A DNA stretch of 64,000 nt from Streptomyces lomondensis. GTDB lineage: Bacteria > Actinomycetota > Actinomycetes > Streptomycetales > Streptomycetaceae. The translations under genes were made by a program, and so were the position numbers. The DNA lies in NCBI RefSeq assembly GCF_014651035.1, contig NZ_BMWC01000001.1:248001-312000 (forward strand). The letters are read 5' to 3'. Under the pieces are notes generated by a model that was not told the DNA's origin, searched no databases, and saw only the letters and a list, made by a program, of their open reading frames with translations. Below are positions 1 through 8,343 of this stretch, one piece after another (position 1 is the stretch's first letter; every line of letters starts with the position of its first letter).

Positions 1-171
1 GGGCCGGCCCGCCTCGGCCAGTTCGAGGGCCGCGCGGACCACGAGCGTGGACTTGCCCGCGCCGGGCGGGGAGTCGACCACGACACCGCGCGCGGTGCCG
101 TGCAGCGTGTCGTGGAGGATCGCGTCCGTGGCCTGCGCCGCCGCGGCCGAGGGGTCGAACACCGTGGTCAC
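1..171 (-). CDS. P-loop ATPase/helicase-like protein, N-terminal fragment
   Basis: Only the first 57 codons are inside the window; the gene runs off the left edge. The start is a GTG at 171-169 overlapping the TGA of the preceding gene as GTGA, which suggests translational coupling. The translation contains a Walker A loop, DSPPGAGKST, about 35 residues in, so the protein binds and probably hydrolyses a nucleoside triphosphate. The spacing of the loop near the N-terminus fits AAA or superfamily 1 helicase-like proteins, but no helicase motif beyond Walker A is visible. It is the third gene of an operon that begins with a PD-(D/E)XK-type nuclease, so a nuclease-motor partnership in DNA processing or defence is plausible. 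The family cannot be settled from this fragment. Confidence 0.75.
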   Translation of the reverse strand, partial: MTTVFDPSAAAAQATDAILHDTLHGTARGVVVDSPPGAGKSTLVVRAALELAEAGRP

Positions 172-1760
172 AGCACATCCTCCTCGGTCACCGGGTCGGC
201 GGCCTCCGGGAGCGCCTCGCCGGGCGGCCCGCCGTGCGTCCACGGCGTCTCCTCCGGGTCGGGCAGCTTCGCGCCGCCCCGCTGCTCGTGCTCGAAGAGC
301 GTGAAGCAGACCCGGTCGCCCTTCTCCGGCACCGACCCCGGCTCGGGCTCCTTGCCGCGGCCCATCTTGTCGAGGATCCGCAGCACGACACAGGCCCCGT
401 CCTCCTCGGCCGCGACGAACTCCGCCGACTGCGGCTTCCCGCCCAGCGAGCGGTACACCTTCGTCCGCTCGCCGAGTTGCGGCCGGTCGTCCGTGCGGAC
501 CGTGACCAGGGGGCGGGGGCTGGGCCGCTTGCCGTCGCTGTACGCCATCACGACGTCGGTGACCTCGCCCGCGAAGGCCTCCCCGGCCAGTCGCCGGCCC
601 GCCATCACCAGCGGGTCGTCGAGGGCCTCCTGCGCCTCCAGCCGGGCCTGCTCGCGCTCGCGCGTGGCGAGCTTGTTCGCCGCGGTGACCGCGTCGTCGC
701 GGCGCGGCTGCGGGGGCTCGCCCGCCAGCACCCGGTCGCGGTGGCCGGTGAACGACCAGCGGTCGCGCGTCCACCGCTCCTCGACATGCGCCCCCTCGGG
801 CAGCTCCCGCAGCAGGTCCAGCCCCCGCCACACCGCGTCCCAGGTGGGGCGGGTGCGGCTGAGCAGCAGGTCGCGGATCTCCCGCTCGGCGGCGGTCAGG
901 GCCCCGAGCCGGTCGTCGGCCTCCAGGCCGTCCTCGGCGGCGGCGAGGGCGGTGCGGGCGCGGTCGTAGCGCTCGATGGCCGGGGCGAGCAGCTTGTTGT
1001 CGAACGCCGGGTCGGTGGCCGGACCGGCCGGGGGACACGTCAGCTGGCCGCGCTCGTCCCGCTCCAGCTCGGCCCGCAGCGCCGCCTCGGCGCCGGTGAC
1101 ACCCTCGGGCGGGTCGATCCAGGCGAGCAGCGCCCCCAGGTGCTGGTCCTCCAGCGTGGACTGCCCGATCGCCCAGTGCCGGCCCAGGACGTCGGTCATC
1201 GCCAGCAGCAGGGAGGAGCCGGGCACCCGGGCCCGCTCCCCGAAGTGCGTCAGCCACCGCCCGAGCAGCGGCACCCGCGGCGGTGCCGGGTAGGGCGCCT
1301 CCGGATCCTGCTCGGCCGTACGCCGGAACCGCATGGACCGCCCGAGCAGCCGCACCAGGTCGATGCCCGCCCGGCTCGGCACGATCAGCTGCGGCGCGTC
1401 CGCGCACAGCTCGACCTCGACCTTGACCCGCTTGCCGGTCTCCGGGTCGGTCTCGGTGCGCTCGGCAGCCTCCACGGCCTCGGCGTATCCGTCGATGTAC
1501 GGCAGCACCACATCGGCCAGTTCGGCCAGGAACGCGAACCTCAGGTCGCGATCGCGGGGCTGCGGGACGACCAGCAGGCGCGGCGCGTCCCGGTCGGTGC
1601 CGACCAGCGCGCCGAGCGGGGCGCCGGCCTCACCGGCGGTGGTGAGCGGCACGAACACCAGCGGGTGGTCGCCGAGATGCCGGTGCCGGACGGTGGCAGC
1701 CGGCTGGGCGCGGCCCGTGCTGACCGCTTCGAGGCGGGCCAGGGTGGAGATCAGCGACAT
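168..1760 (-). CDS. conserved protein of unknown function in nuclease-ATPase operon
   Basis: 530 residues, ATG at 1760-1758. I do not recognise the family. No signal peptide or membrane segment is visible, so it should be cytoplasmic. The middle (about 240-360) is rich in Ala, Arg and Glu and looks helical; the last 130 residues look more beta-rich and finish in an acidic tail ending EEDVL. The start overlaps the end of the upstream nuclease gene by 10 nt and the stop overlaps the start of the downstream ATPase by 4 nt, so the three are probably made together in fixed ratio. The inference is that it is a structural or adaptor subunit of the same machine; nothing in the residues shows an activity. 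Confidence 0.8.
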   Translation of the reverse strand: MSLISTLARLEAVSTGRAQPAATVRHRHLGDHPLVFVPLTTAGEAGAPLGALVGTDRDAPRLLVVPQPRDRDLRFAFLAELADVVLPYIDGYAEAVEAAERTETDPETGKRVKVEVELCADAPQLIVPSRAGIDLVRLLGRSMRFRRTAEQDPEAPYPAPPRVPLLGRWLTHFGERARVPGSSLLLAMTDVLGRHWAIGQSTLEDQHLGALLAWIDPPEGVTGAEAALRAELERDERGQLTCPPAGPATDPAFDNKLLAPAIERYDRARTALAAAEDGLEADDRLGALTAAEREIRDLLLSRTRPTWDAVWRGLDLLRELPEGAHVEERWTRDRWSFTGHRDRVLAGEPPQPRRDDAVTAANKLATREREQARLEAQEALDDPLVMAGRRLAGEAFAGEVTDVVMAYSDGKRPSPRPLVTVRTDDRPQLGERTKVYRSLGGKPQSAEFVAAEEDGACVVLRILDKMGRGKEPEPGSVPEKGDRVCFTLFEHEQRGGAKLPDPEETPWTHGGPPGEALPEAADPVTEEDVL

Positions 1761-2938
1761 GCCGCCTCCAGAGCCTCGGCGCGCAACACGGCCGCGCGCC
1801 GCAGCGCCGCCACGGCCGGGTCGTCGGGGTCGCCCGCCTCACCGCGGGCGGCCGCGAGGACGTCCTCGACGGTCGCGAGGCCGCCCAGCTCCGCCCGCAC
1901 CGGGCGGCCGAGCGAGGTCACCGCGCCCGTCTCGCGGGACCGGGCCCGGCAGTGGAAGGCCAGCTCGCACGCGGACAGGCACTCGGGCGCGTACGTCGCC
2001 GGGACCGACTCCACGGCGGCCGTCAGCTCCTCGGCGGGCAGCTCGGGCGAGAAGCACGTGCCCTCGGGGAGCGTGTCGGCGATGTCCTCGATGCGGGTCA
2101 GCCGGGCCAGCTGGCGGGCCGTCACCGCGCGCTGCTTGCGGATGTCGACCGCGGACGCGGCCGGCAGGTTGGAGAAGTCCTTCGGGCAGACGAGCAGGAT
2201 CCGGTGCCGCACCCGCGGGGCCGGGGCCGTCTCATGGGCGAGCCGGACCGCGACCTCCTCCAGCGCCAGCACGTACACCGCCGCCTGCCGGGCCGCCGCC
2301 CCGACCTTCGCCGGGTCCGCCGAACCGTCCAGCAGCGGGAAGGACTTGATCTCGACGACCGTCCAGCTGCCGTCCGGATGCACCACCACCGCGTCCGGCT
2401 CCAGGAACGCGGGGGAGCCCGCGACGTCCAGCGCGAGCATCGGATGGTCGAGCAGCGTCCAGGCGCCCGGGTGCGCGGCGGCCTCCCGCAGCTCCAGCGC
2501 CGTACGGGCCGTACGCCCCTGGGGGCCGGTCGCCGTCAGGTCGGGCACGCGCGCGTCGGCGGGCGGCTCGGCGGAGCGGTCCAGCTTCTCGTGCACCAGC
2601 CGCAGCAGCTCCGCGCCGCCGTCGGCCTTGACCTTCGCCTCGAACGCGTTGCCCCGCGTGAGCGCGAACTGCGACTGCCCGAAGGCCGACGGCGAGCCCA
2701 GCGCGCTCGCCAGCGCCGTCTTGTTCACCCCGGCGCCGTCGAGGATCGCGCGCCGCGCGCAACCGGGGTTGGCGGCCAGGGCCGCCAGAGCCCGCGCGTC
2801 CAGTGCCTTCGCGGGGACGTCGGGGCCGCGCAGCTCAGCGAGCCGGTGCCGGAGCGCCGTCCCCCGCGTCCTTGGGGGAGGCACTCGGCTCGGCTCCCGC
2901 TCCGAACCGCGACTCGCGCTGCCGTGGAATTCGCTCAC
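1751..2938 (-). CDS. PD-(D/E)XK-type nuclease family protein
   Basis: 395 residues from the GTG at 2938-2936. The nuclease core is visible in the stretch PDAVVVHPDGSWTVVEIKSF: an Asp, a short beta hairpin and then E-x-K, the arrangement seen in PD-(D/E)XK (Cas4/RecB-like) folds. A conserved-looking Gln-Ala-Ala-Val-Tyr follows about 20 residues later, as in RecB-like nucleases. Several Cys residues occur (for example in CARRA and in the segment with PECLSACELAFHCRARS), but a full four-Cys iron-sulfur cluster is not convincing. Choice of start: an upstream in-frame ATG would overlap the PAP2 gene by 179 nt; GTG 2938 still overlaps it by about 100 nt, and a GTG near 2886 would also fit. The gene heads an operon with an unknown protein and a P-loop ATPase. 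Confidence 0.75.
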   Translation of the reverse strand: MSEFHGSASRGSEREPSRVPPPRTRGTALRHRLAELRGPDVPAKALDARALAALAANPGCARRAILDGAGVNKTALASALGSPSAFGQSQFALTRGNAFEAKVKADGGAELLRLVHEKLDRSAEPPADARVPDLTATGPQGRTARTALELREAAAHPGAWTLLDHPMLALDVAGSPAFLEPDAVVVHPDGSWTVVEIKSFPLLDGSADPAKVGAAARQAAVYVLALEEVAVRLAHETAPAPRVRHRILLVCPKDFSNLPAASAVDIRKQRAVTARQLARLTRIEDIADTLPEGTCFSPELPAEELTAAVESVPATYAPECLSACELAFHCRARSRETGAVTSLGRPVRAELGGLATVEDVLAAARGEAGDPDDPAVAALRRAAVLRAEALEAACR

Positions 2939-3815
2939 CCGCGGAAGTCTGGCATCCGGCACTGACAATTGAGGAACCTGCGGCCGAAGAGGCCGCCGCG
3001 ACCGGCGCGACACGCGGCGCGAACTGTGCCCTGACCCGGTCCGCGTTCCGCATCACGACCGGTGCCAGCAACAGCCCGACGCCCATGACGGCCGCGCCGG
3101 CGAGCGCGTCGAGGAAGTAGTGGTTGGCGGTGCCCATGACCACGATCGTCGTGATCAGCGGGTAGGCGACACCGGCCGCCTTCGCCGTACGCGTGCCGCC
3201 GTAGCGCCACAGCATCACTCCGCACCACAGGGACCAGCCCACGTGCAGACTCGGCATGGCCGCGTACTGGTTGGTCATGCCCCCCATACCGCGCGGTGCG
3301 CTCGCCGCGCCGCCCCACCAGCCGTAGGAGCTGTACTGGGCCATCGTGTCCACGAAGCCGTGGCTCGCGTCGAGGAGCCGGGGCGGGCAGGTCGGCAGCA
3401 GTGCGAAACCGATCAGGCCTATGAGGGTGGACGTCATCAGCCAGGTGCGTGCGGCGCGGTAGCGCACGGCCCGGGAGCGGAAGAGCCACACGAGGATCAC
3501 CGGCGTGACCAGGTAGTGCAGTGACGCGTACCAGAAGTCCGCCGGTATGCCTATCCATGCCTCGCGCGTGAAGAGACGGTTCAGCGGATGCTCGAAGTTG
3601 ATGTGGAGCGCCTGCTCGAAGCGCAGGAGCGCCAGACCGTGGTCGACCGCACCGGAGACGTCGCCCCGGGCGAGGAGCCGGCCCGCCGAGTAGCACGCGT
3701 ACACCAGCAGGATCAGCGGCAGCTCGGTCCACCAGCGCAGCCTGCGCGCGGGGGCCGCCTCGGTGCCCGGTGTCTCGGTGTGCGGCATCCGATCGCCCTC
3801 CCCCTTCGTCGTCAC
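2835..3815 (-). CDS. PAP2-family membrane phosphatase (Aur1/Ipt1-like)
   Basis: 326 residues with about six hydrophobic segments spread over residues 30-250, so an integral membrane protein. The PAP2 signature is present: the AMPSLHVGWSLW segment holds the conserved Ser-x-His of motif C2, and NHYFLDALAG carries the catalytic His and Asp of motif C3. Members hydrolyse or transfer lipid-linked phosphates at the membrane surface; the exact substrate cannot be read here. The start may be the ATG at 3815 or the ATG nine codons downstream (MPHTETPG). The last 70 residues after the final membrane segment are Ala/Ser/Pro-rich, overlap the N-terminal region of the nuclease gene, and are probably a disordered cytoplasmic or extracellular tail. 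It is transcribed in the same direction as the nuclease operon and could be its first gene. Confidence 0.8.
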   Translation of the reverse strand: MTTKGEGDRMPHTETPGTEAAPARRLRWWTELPLILLVYACYSAGRLLARGDVSGAVDHGLALLRFEQALHINFEHPLNRLFTREAWIGIPADFWYASLHYLVTPVILVWLFRSRAVRYRAARTWLMTSTLIGLIGFALLPTCPPRLLDASHGFVDTMAQYSSYGWWGGAASAPRGMGGMTNQYAAMPSLHVGWSLWCGVMLWRYGGTRTAKAAGVAYPLITTIVVMGTANHYFLDALAGAAVMGVGLLLAPVVMRNADRVRAQFAPRVAPVAAASSAAGSSIVSAGCQTSAGERIPRQRESRFGAGAEPSASPKDAGDGAPAPAR

Positions 3816-3980
3816 GCGGCGCCCCGGCCGTCCGGCCGTGCCACTTTACGGCGTCCGTACGCGCCCAGGGGGCGCCCCCCGGACCTCAAAGACGCAGAGA
3901 TCGCCCCCCGGGTTGCCCGTGACCAGGGTGCGCGATGATGGAGGAGTTCCGCCTGCGTTTCTCTTCCTGAAAGGTTCCCC

Positions 3981-4574
3981 ATGCCCGCGCGCATCCTGCT
4001 GGCCCGGCACGGACAGACCGAGTGGTCACTGTCCGGCAAGCACACGGGCAGGACCGACGTGCCGCTCCTGGAGGAGGGCCGGCGCGGCGCCAAGCTGCTC
4101 GGCGAACGCCTGCACCGGGCGCCGTACGACGGCCTGCCCGGTGTCGAGGTGCGCACCAGCCCGCTGGCACGCGCGCGTGAGACGTGCGAACTGGCCGGGT
4201 TCGGGGACCGCGCGCGTGCCTGGGACGCGTTGCTGGAGTGGGACTACGGGGCGTACGAGGGCATGACCCCGGCGGACATCCAGGCCGTCCGGCCCGGCTG
4301 GTTCATCTGGCGCGACGGCGTCCCCGAGGGCGAGACGCTCGCCGAGATGACGGCCCGGGCGGACGAGGTGGTGTCCTGGGCCCGCTCCGAGGACCGCGAC
4401 GTCCTGGTCTTCGCCCACGGGCACATCCTGCGCTCCATCGGGGCGCGCTGGCTGGGCCTGCCGCTCGACTTCGCGGCCCGGATACGGCTGAACCCGACGT
4501 CGTTGTCGGTGCTGGGCTGGGCGTACGGAGAGCCGGCCATCGAGAGCTGGAACGACCTCGGGCACCTTGCCTAG
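3981..4574 (+). CDS. histidine phosphatase family protein (phosphoglycerate mutase-like)
   Basis: 197 residues. The N-terminal [11 protein letters not shown] is the RHG motif with the phospho-accepting His; the second catalytic His lies in [15 protein letters not shown] near residue 150, and the acidic proton donor region is [12 protein letters not shown]. This is the cofactor-dependent mutase/acid phosphatase fold; the length is typical of small broad-specificity phosphatases, not of glycolytic Gpm. There is no signal peptide, so it is cytoplasmic. The ATG at 3981 is preceded by a weak GAAAGG-type ribosome site. Its stop overlaps the stop of the convergent HTH regulator by four bases, leaving no room for a terminator between the two genes. 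Confidence 0.85.
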   Translation: MPARILLARHGQTEWSLSGKHTGRTDVPLLEEGRRGAKLLGERLHRAPYDGLPGVEVRTSPLARARETCELAGFGDRARAWDALLEWDYGAYEGMTPADIQAVRPGWFIWRDGVPEGETLAEMTARADEVVSWARSEDRDVLVFAHGHILRSIGARWLGLPLDFAARIRLNPTSLSVLGWAYGEPAIESWNDLGHLA

Positions 4575-6022
4575 GTGATCCGCGGCAGGGACGCGTGCCT
4601 CTCCAGGAACGCCGACACCCCCGAAGCCCTCCGGTGCGGCAGCAGCACCCGGGCCGTGGCCGCCAGCATCGTCTGGATCCGGGACGACTGGACCTCCTCC
4701 AGCAGGTCCAGCACCCGCATCCCCGCCACCGCGGCCTCGTCCGGGCGTCCGCCCCGCGCGAGGTCGTCCGCCAGCTCCGCCGTGTACAGCGCGATGTTCC
4801 GCGTGAAGTGCGGATCCTGAAGCTCCGCCGCCCGCCGCGCGTGCCGGGCCGCCCGGGGCCAGTCGCCCAGCGTGGACCAGCACTGCGCCTCCAGGCCCTC
4901 CAGTTCGGCCTCTCCGTAGAAGCTCATCCACTCCGGGTCGGCGTCCGAGGGGCCCCGCTCGAACAGGGCGTGCGCCCGGGCCAGTGCCTGCTCGCAGCCG
5001 ACGCGGTCGGCGAGCCCCGCCCAGCCGCCCGCCTCGCGCAGCGCGAGCAGCGACATCAGCCGGGCCGAGCCCACGGGCCGGGCGACGCGCTGCGCGGCCT
5101 GGGCCGCCCGGACGGCCTCGCGCGGGCGGCCCGCGTCGCGCGCGAGGAACGCCGTATTGCAGAAGGCGTGCGCCTCCAGGCCCGGGTCGCCGGTCATCCG
5201 GGCGGTCGCCAGCGCCTCCGCGTAGTGGGAGCGGGCGTCGTCGAAGCGCCCCGAGTCATGGGCCAGCCAGCCCACGGAGATGGCCAGTTCACCGGCGCCC
5301 GAGTAGAGCCGGTCCGCCGTCGTCTGCCGGGTCGTGCCGGCGTCCAGCAGGGCGTAGGCGGCCCTCAGCGGGGCCGCCGCGCGGCGGTAGAGGCCGTCGG
5401 CGCCGTGCCGGTCGTCGAGCAGCCGGATCCGGCGGACGGCTTCTTCCAGGGCACCCGCGTCACTCGCCCCGGCGCGGCGCACGGGGCGCTGTGCCGCCGC
5501 GGCGTCGAGGGCGAGGCCGACGGGCCCCAGCGAGGCGGCGGCCACCGTGGCGCCCCCGCCGGTCATGAATGCGCGACGCAGCACGTCGCTCTCCTCGTAG
5601 GTGTCGTGCGGGTGGTACGGGTCGTACGGGTTCTGCGTGTCATACGGCTCGGACGCCCCACTGGTCTCACTCGTGGCGTTCGCGAGGTTCGTCGTGCGCG
5701 TCAGGGGCGCGTCCTCGGTGTCGCGCGCCCGGCGCCCGCGTACCGACGAGCGGGGCGCGAACCCCAGGTCGGTGAGCGTGCGGCCCGGGAACATGTGCAG
5801 GAACACCCGTTCGTATGCGTAGTTGGGGCAGCGGATCTCACCCGCCTCGACCCGGCCGATGTACCGCGCGTCACAGCTGACCTGCTCGCCGATCTCGAGG
5901 GCGGCCCGGCGGATCGCCGCGGCGAACTCGGCCGGCGAGCGCTGTCCGCGCAGCTGCCGGAAGGCGAGGTTCGGCCGTGCCGGCCGGTCGGGTTGGGATG
6001 GGGTCACTGTTGACGACGCCAT
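4571..6022 (-). CDS. HTH transcriptional regulator with C-terminal TPR-like repeats
   Basis: 483 residues from the ATG at 6022, chosen because GAGAGGA sits about eight bases upstream; longer in-frame starts lack a ribosome site. The first 100 residues form an XRE-like DNA-binding region ([20 protein letters not shown] ... [15 protein letters not shown]). Around residue 150 is a twin-arginine-looking [17 protein letters not shown] segment, a hydrophobic stretch often seen in this Streptomyces regulator group and not necessarily an export signal. The rest is Ala/Arg/Leu-rich helical repeats ([20 protein letters not shown] and similar) of TPR type, typical of regulators that sense small molecules or proteins. 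Transcribed divergently from the small gene at 6321. Confidence 0.8.
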   Translation of the reverse strand: MASSTVTPSQPDRPARPNLAFRQLRGQRSPAEFAAAIRRAALEIGEQVSCDARYIGRVEAGEIRCPNYAYERVFLHMFPGRTLTDLGFAPRSSVRGRRARDTEDAPLTRTTNLANATSETSGASEPYDTQNPYDPYHPHDTYEESDVLRRAFMTGGGATVAAASLGPVGLALDAAAAQRPVRRAGASDAGALEEAVRRIRLLDDRHGADGLYRRAAAPLRAAYALLDAGTTRQTTADRLYSGAGELAISVGWLAHDSGRFDDARSHYAEALATARMTGDPGLEAHAFCNTAFLARDAGRPREAVRAAQAAQRVARPVGSARLMSLLALREAGGWAGLADRVGCEQALARAHALFERGPSDADPEWMSFYGEAELEGLEAQCWSTLGDWPRAARHARRAAELQDPHFTRNIALYTAELADDLARGGRPDEAAVAGMRVLDLLEEVQSSRIQTMLAATARVLLPHRRASGVSAFLERHASLPRIT

Positions 6023-6320
6023 GGCCGGGTCCTCTCGTGCGAACCGACGAACCATGCCGGTTTCAGGGCGACTTGTACGTGTTGTCCGTAAGGTCTGCCC
6101 TGTTTCCGGCGAGCAAGAACGTACCTGCTGTGCCGGAGCCGTCACGCTGGGTTTGACTACAAACCGGATATCTCATCCGTGATCTGCCATGAAGTGCCAT
6201 CCTTTGCGGCTGACTTCCGCCGTAGCCGTTGACGCCCTCCCGCGTTGAACCCTGCGGACCGGGAGGCCCCCGACTCCCGACCGCTCGTCCAAGCAGGGGT
6301 TTTCGTGGTGGAGGCCGGGA
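6023..6320. promoter_or_regulatory. divergent intergenic region with a 6-bp inverted repeat
   Basis: The 298-base gap separates the HTH regulator (minus) from the small gene at 6321 (plus), so it must hold both promoters. At 6150-6165 GGTTTG and CAAACC form a perfect inverted repeat around ACTA, a candidate operator for the adjacent regulator. No clear -35/-10 pair stands out on either strand. For the plus-strand gene the ribosome site GGAGG is at about 6310-6314. Confidence 0.35.
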
Positions 6321-6716
6321 GTGGAGACCAGCCGGATCAACGATCCTCGTACGCCGCCGAGCACGCCGGCGGCCGGCTGCGATGTGGTGACGGTGCCGGC
6401 GCGGCAGGGGCTGGAGGCGGTGGACATCCTGCGACGCGGGACGGCCGAGGCGGTGGGACCCGTCCTGCACGACGACGGCGGCGGCACCCTGGGCTTCCTG
6501 GTACCGCCGGGGACGGCCGCGGCGTGGGACCTGCCGGGGAGCACCTGCACGGGGACCGACGGACGCGGACTGACCCTGGCGCCCCGACCTCCCGTGGAGG
6601 GCTCGGACTGGCTGCTCCCGCCCGGTGAGGCCGACCTGGCGACCGACCCCGCGGTGCTGCGCAGGGCCCTCGGGGAGGCGGCCCGGATGATCAAGGCGGC
6701 GGACAGCTGCCGCTGA
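6321..6716 (+). CDS. small conserved Streptomyces protein, function unknown
   Basis: 131 residues from a GTG start with GGAGG seven bases upstream. No signal peptide, membrane segment or known motif is visible. It is Gly/Pro-rich in the middle (DDGGGTLGFLVPPGTAAAWD) and ends in a helical segment (DPAVLRRALGEAARMIKAAD). It faces away from the TPR-containing HTH regulator across a shared promoter region. I recall the two genes occurring side by side in other Streptomyces, which suggests a regulator-partner pair, but this is from memory. Function not assigned. Confidence 0.75.
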   Translation: METSRINDPRTPPSTPAAGCDVVTVPARQGLEAVDILRRGTAEAVGPVLHDDGGGTLGFLVPPGTAAAWDLPGSTCTGTDGRGLTLAPRPPVEGSDWLLPPGEADLATDPAVLRRALGEAARMIKAADSCR

Positions 6717-6783
6717 GGCGGCAGGGCTCCGGGTGCACGGGCCGTGCGGTCCCGCCTAACACAGCAGCCCCGATAATGACCCC

Positions 6784-7650
6784 ATGGGAAAGTCCAGGAG
6801 CGGGCGGCGCAGGGCCGGTGCGGAGGCCGTCGTCGAGCGCGTCGACGGCGGGCTCGCCGAGCTGGTCCCCGACCGCGAGCGGGCCCGGGCCTGGACGCTG
6901 GTGATCGACGGGGCCCCGCAGTCGCACGTCGACCTGGACGACCCGGCGTACCTGTCCTTCGAGTACCAGCGCCGGCTCGGGCACGTGATCGACCTCGCCG
7001 CCCCACCGGGCCGCCCCGTGCACGCCGTGCACCTCGGCGGCGGCGCGTTCACCCTCGCCCGGTACGTCGCCGCCACCCGGCCCCGCTCCACCCAGCAGGT
7101 CGTCGAACGGGACGCCGCCCTCGTGCAACTCGTCCGCCGCGAGCTGCCGTTGGATCCGAACGCGCGGATCCGGGTGCGGTCCGTCGACGCCCGCGAGGGG
7201 CTCGCCAAGGTGCCGGACGGCTGGGCCGACCTCGTCATCACCGACGTGTTCAGCGGCGCCCGGACACCGGCCCACCTGACCTCGACCGAGTTCCTCGACG
7301 ACGTCCGCAGGGCCCTCAAGCCCGGCGGTGTCCACGCCGCCAACCTCGCCGACGGGCCGCCGCTCGTCCACCTGCGCGGCCAGATCGCCACCGCCGCCGC
7401 GCGTTTCGAGCAGCTCGCGCTGGTCGCCGACCCGACGGTGCTGCGCGGCAAGCGCTTCGGCAACGCCGTCCTGGTCGCCTCCGACCACCCGCTGCCCGTC
7501 GCCGAACTGACCCGCCGCGCCGCCTCCGACCCGCACCCCGGCCGGGTCGAGCACGGCAGGACGCTCACCGACTTCACCGGCGGGGCCCTGCCCGTGACGG
7601 ACCTCGCGGCGGTGGCGTCCCCGGCGCCGCCCGCGTCGGTGTTCAAGTGA
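6784..7650 (+). CDS. spermidine synthase-like methyltransferase-fold protein
   Basis: 288 residues. The segment AVHLGGGAFTLARYVA is the glycine-rich nucleotide-binding loop of the SAM/decarboxylated-SAM fold, VERDAAL is the acidic end of beta-2, and LVITDVFSGARTPAHLTSTEFLDDVRRALKPGG matches the central part of spermidine synthases. In true aminopropyltransferases the loop after beta-4 reads D-x-x-D and binds the polyamine; here the second Asp is not evident (TDVFSGAR), so polyamine synthesis is uncertain. Proteins of this type without a membrane half are common in actinobacteria and poorly characterised. Cytoplasmic. It is the last gene of the plus-strand run before the convergent proline-rich protein gene. 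Confidence 0.75.
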   Translation: MGKSRSGRRRAGAEAVVERVDGGLAELVPDRERARAWTLVIDGAPQSHVDLDDPAYLSFEYQRRLGHVIDLAAPPGRPVHAVHLGGGAFTLARYVAATRPRSTQQVVERDAALVQLVRRELPLDPNARIRVRSVDAREGLAKVPDGWADLVITDVFSGARTPAHLTSTEFLDDVRRALKPGGVHAANLADGPPLVHLRGQIATAAARFEQLALVADPTVLRGKRFGNAVLVASDHPLPVAELTRRAASDPHPGRVEHGRTLTDFTGGALPVTDLAAVASPAPPASVFK

Positions 7651-7672
7651 TCCCGTACGGCTGATCCCGTAA

Positions 7673-7711
7673 GGCGCTCAGTAGTTCCCGTACGGCGCTC
7701 AGTAGTTCCCG
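7673..7711. repeat. 18-bp direct repeat, 21-bp period, over a stop codon
   Basis: GGCGCTCAGTAGTTCCCG occurs at 7673-7690 and again at 7694-7711. The period of 21 bases equals seven codons. On the minus strand each copy reads Gly-Asn-Tyr-stop, so the proline-rich protein gene ends in the right-hand copy and a second in-frame GNY-stop follows seven codons later. This looks like a slippage duplication of the 3' end of that gene. Confidence 0.9.
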
Positions 7712-8211
7712 ATCTCCACGCGCGGCGGACCGTCGTGCCAGGTGCAGAAGACCGACACCCGGTCCGCGCCCGAGGAGAACTCCACGCGGATCCACGCCTC
7801 CGTCTTCCACACCTGCATCGACCAGCCCGCGCCCGGAGTCGCCGAGACGAGGGAGGCGGAGGTCCGCCCCAGATCGAAGACCGCCCGGCCGCCGTCGGTG
7901 TCGTAGCTCTCGACCCGGCCGGAGCCCGCGGGGGTGGGGGAGGGGCCGGCCGGTTTCGTGGGGGCGGGGCTCTGCTTGCCGGCCGTGGGCGGTGGGCTCG
8001 GCTTCCGCCGCTTCGGCGGAGGGGTCCGTTCCGACGGTGTCGCGGACGCCTGCGACTCCGGCGTGGCCGCGTCGGCGGCCTTGATGGGCAGGGCGCGCGG
8101 CGGGTCGTAGGCCGTGCCCGCCATCACCGTGTGGACACCCCACCACGACAGCGTGACCGCCGCGCCCGTGGCGAGCAGCCAGGCCAGCAGGTGTACGAGT
8201 CCTCTGCGCAT
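7699..8211 (-). CDS. membrane-anchored or exported proline-rich protein
   Basis: 170 residues from the ATG at 8211 (MRRGLVHLLAW), the first start that gives a clean signal anchor. Residues 5-30 are one hydrophobic segment after two Arg. A long Pro/Thr/Lys-rich linker follows (about 50-95), then a compact C-terminal domain of about 75 residues that looks beta-rich (GRAVFDLGRTSASLVSATPG ... VEFSSGADRVSVFCTW). This is the build of a surface sensor or wall-spanning protein. It is divergent from the two-component system starting at 8344, so a role as sensed or controlled partner is possible but unproved. The family is not recognised. Confidence 0.7.
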   Translation of the reverse strand: MRRGLVHLLAWLLATGAAVTLSWWGVHTVMAGTAYDPPRALPIKAADAATPESQASATPSERTPPPKRRKPSPPPTAGKQSPAPTKPAGPSPTPAGSGRVESYDTDGGRAVFDLGRTSASLVSATPGAGWSMQVWKTEAWIRVEFSSGADRVSVFCTWHDGPPRVEIGNY

Positions 8212-8343
8212 CGCGGGCCATCCTGCCTCACCCGCCCCACGCCTTGTCCATGAACGGGAGCCGCGCAGGGGCTCGTTGTCCCCAACCGGGGAGTTGTCCA
8301 CAGGCCCGCACCCGGCTGTTCGAGATGGCGTACGGTGCGGCGC

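Noticed and set aside
234..2972. Very long plus-strand open frames opposite the first operon
   Set aside because: They are antisense to genes with clear motifs, have Arg/Gly/Pro-rich translations without sense, and arise from GC-biased third positions.
5547..5600. Twin-arginine segment [17 protein letters not shown] of the HTH regulator taken as an export signal
   Set aside because: It lies about 150 residues into a DNA-binding protein, so it is not an N-terminal signal.
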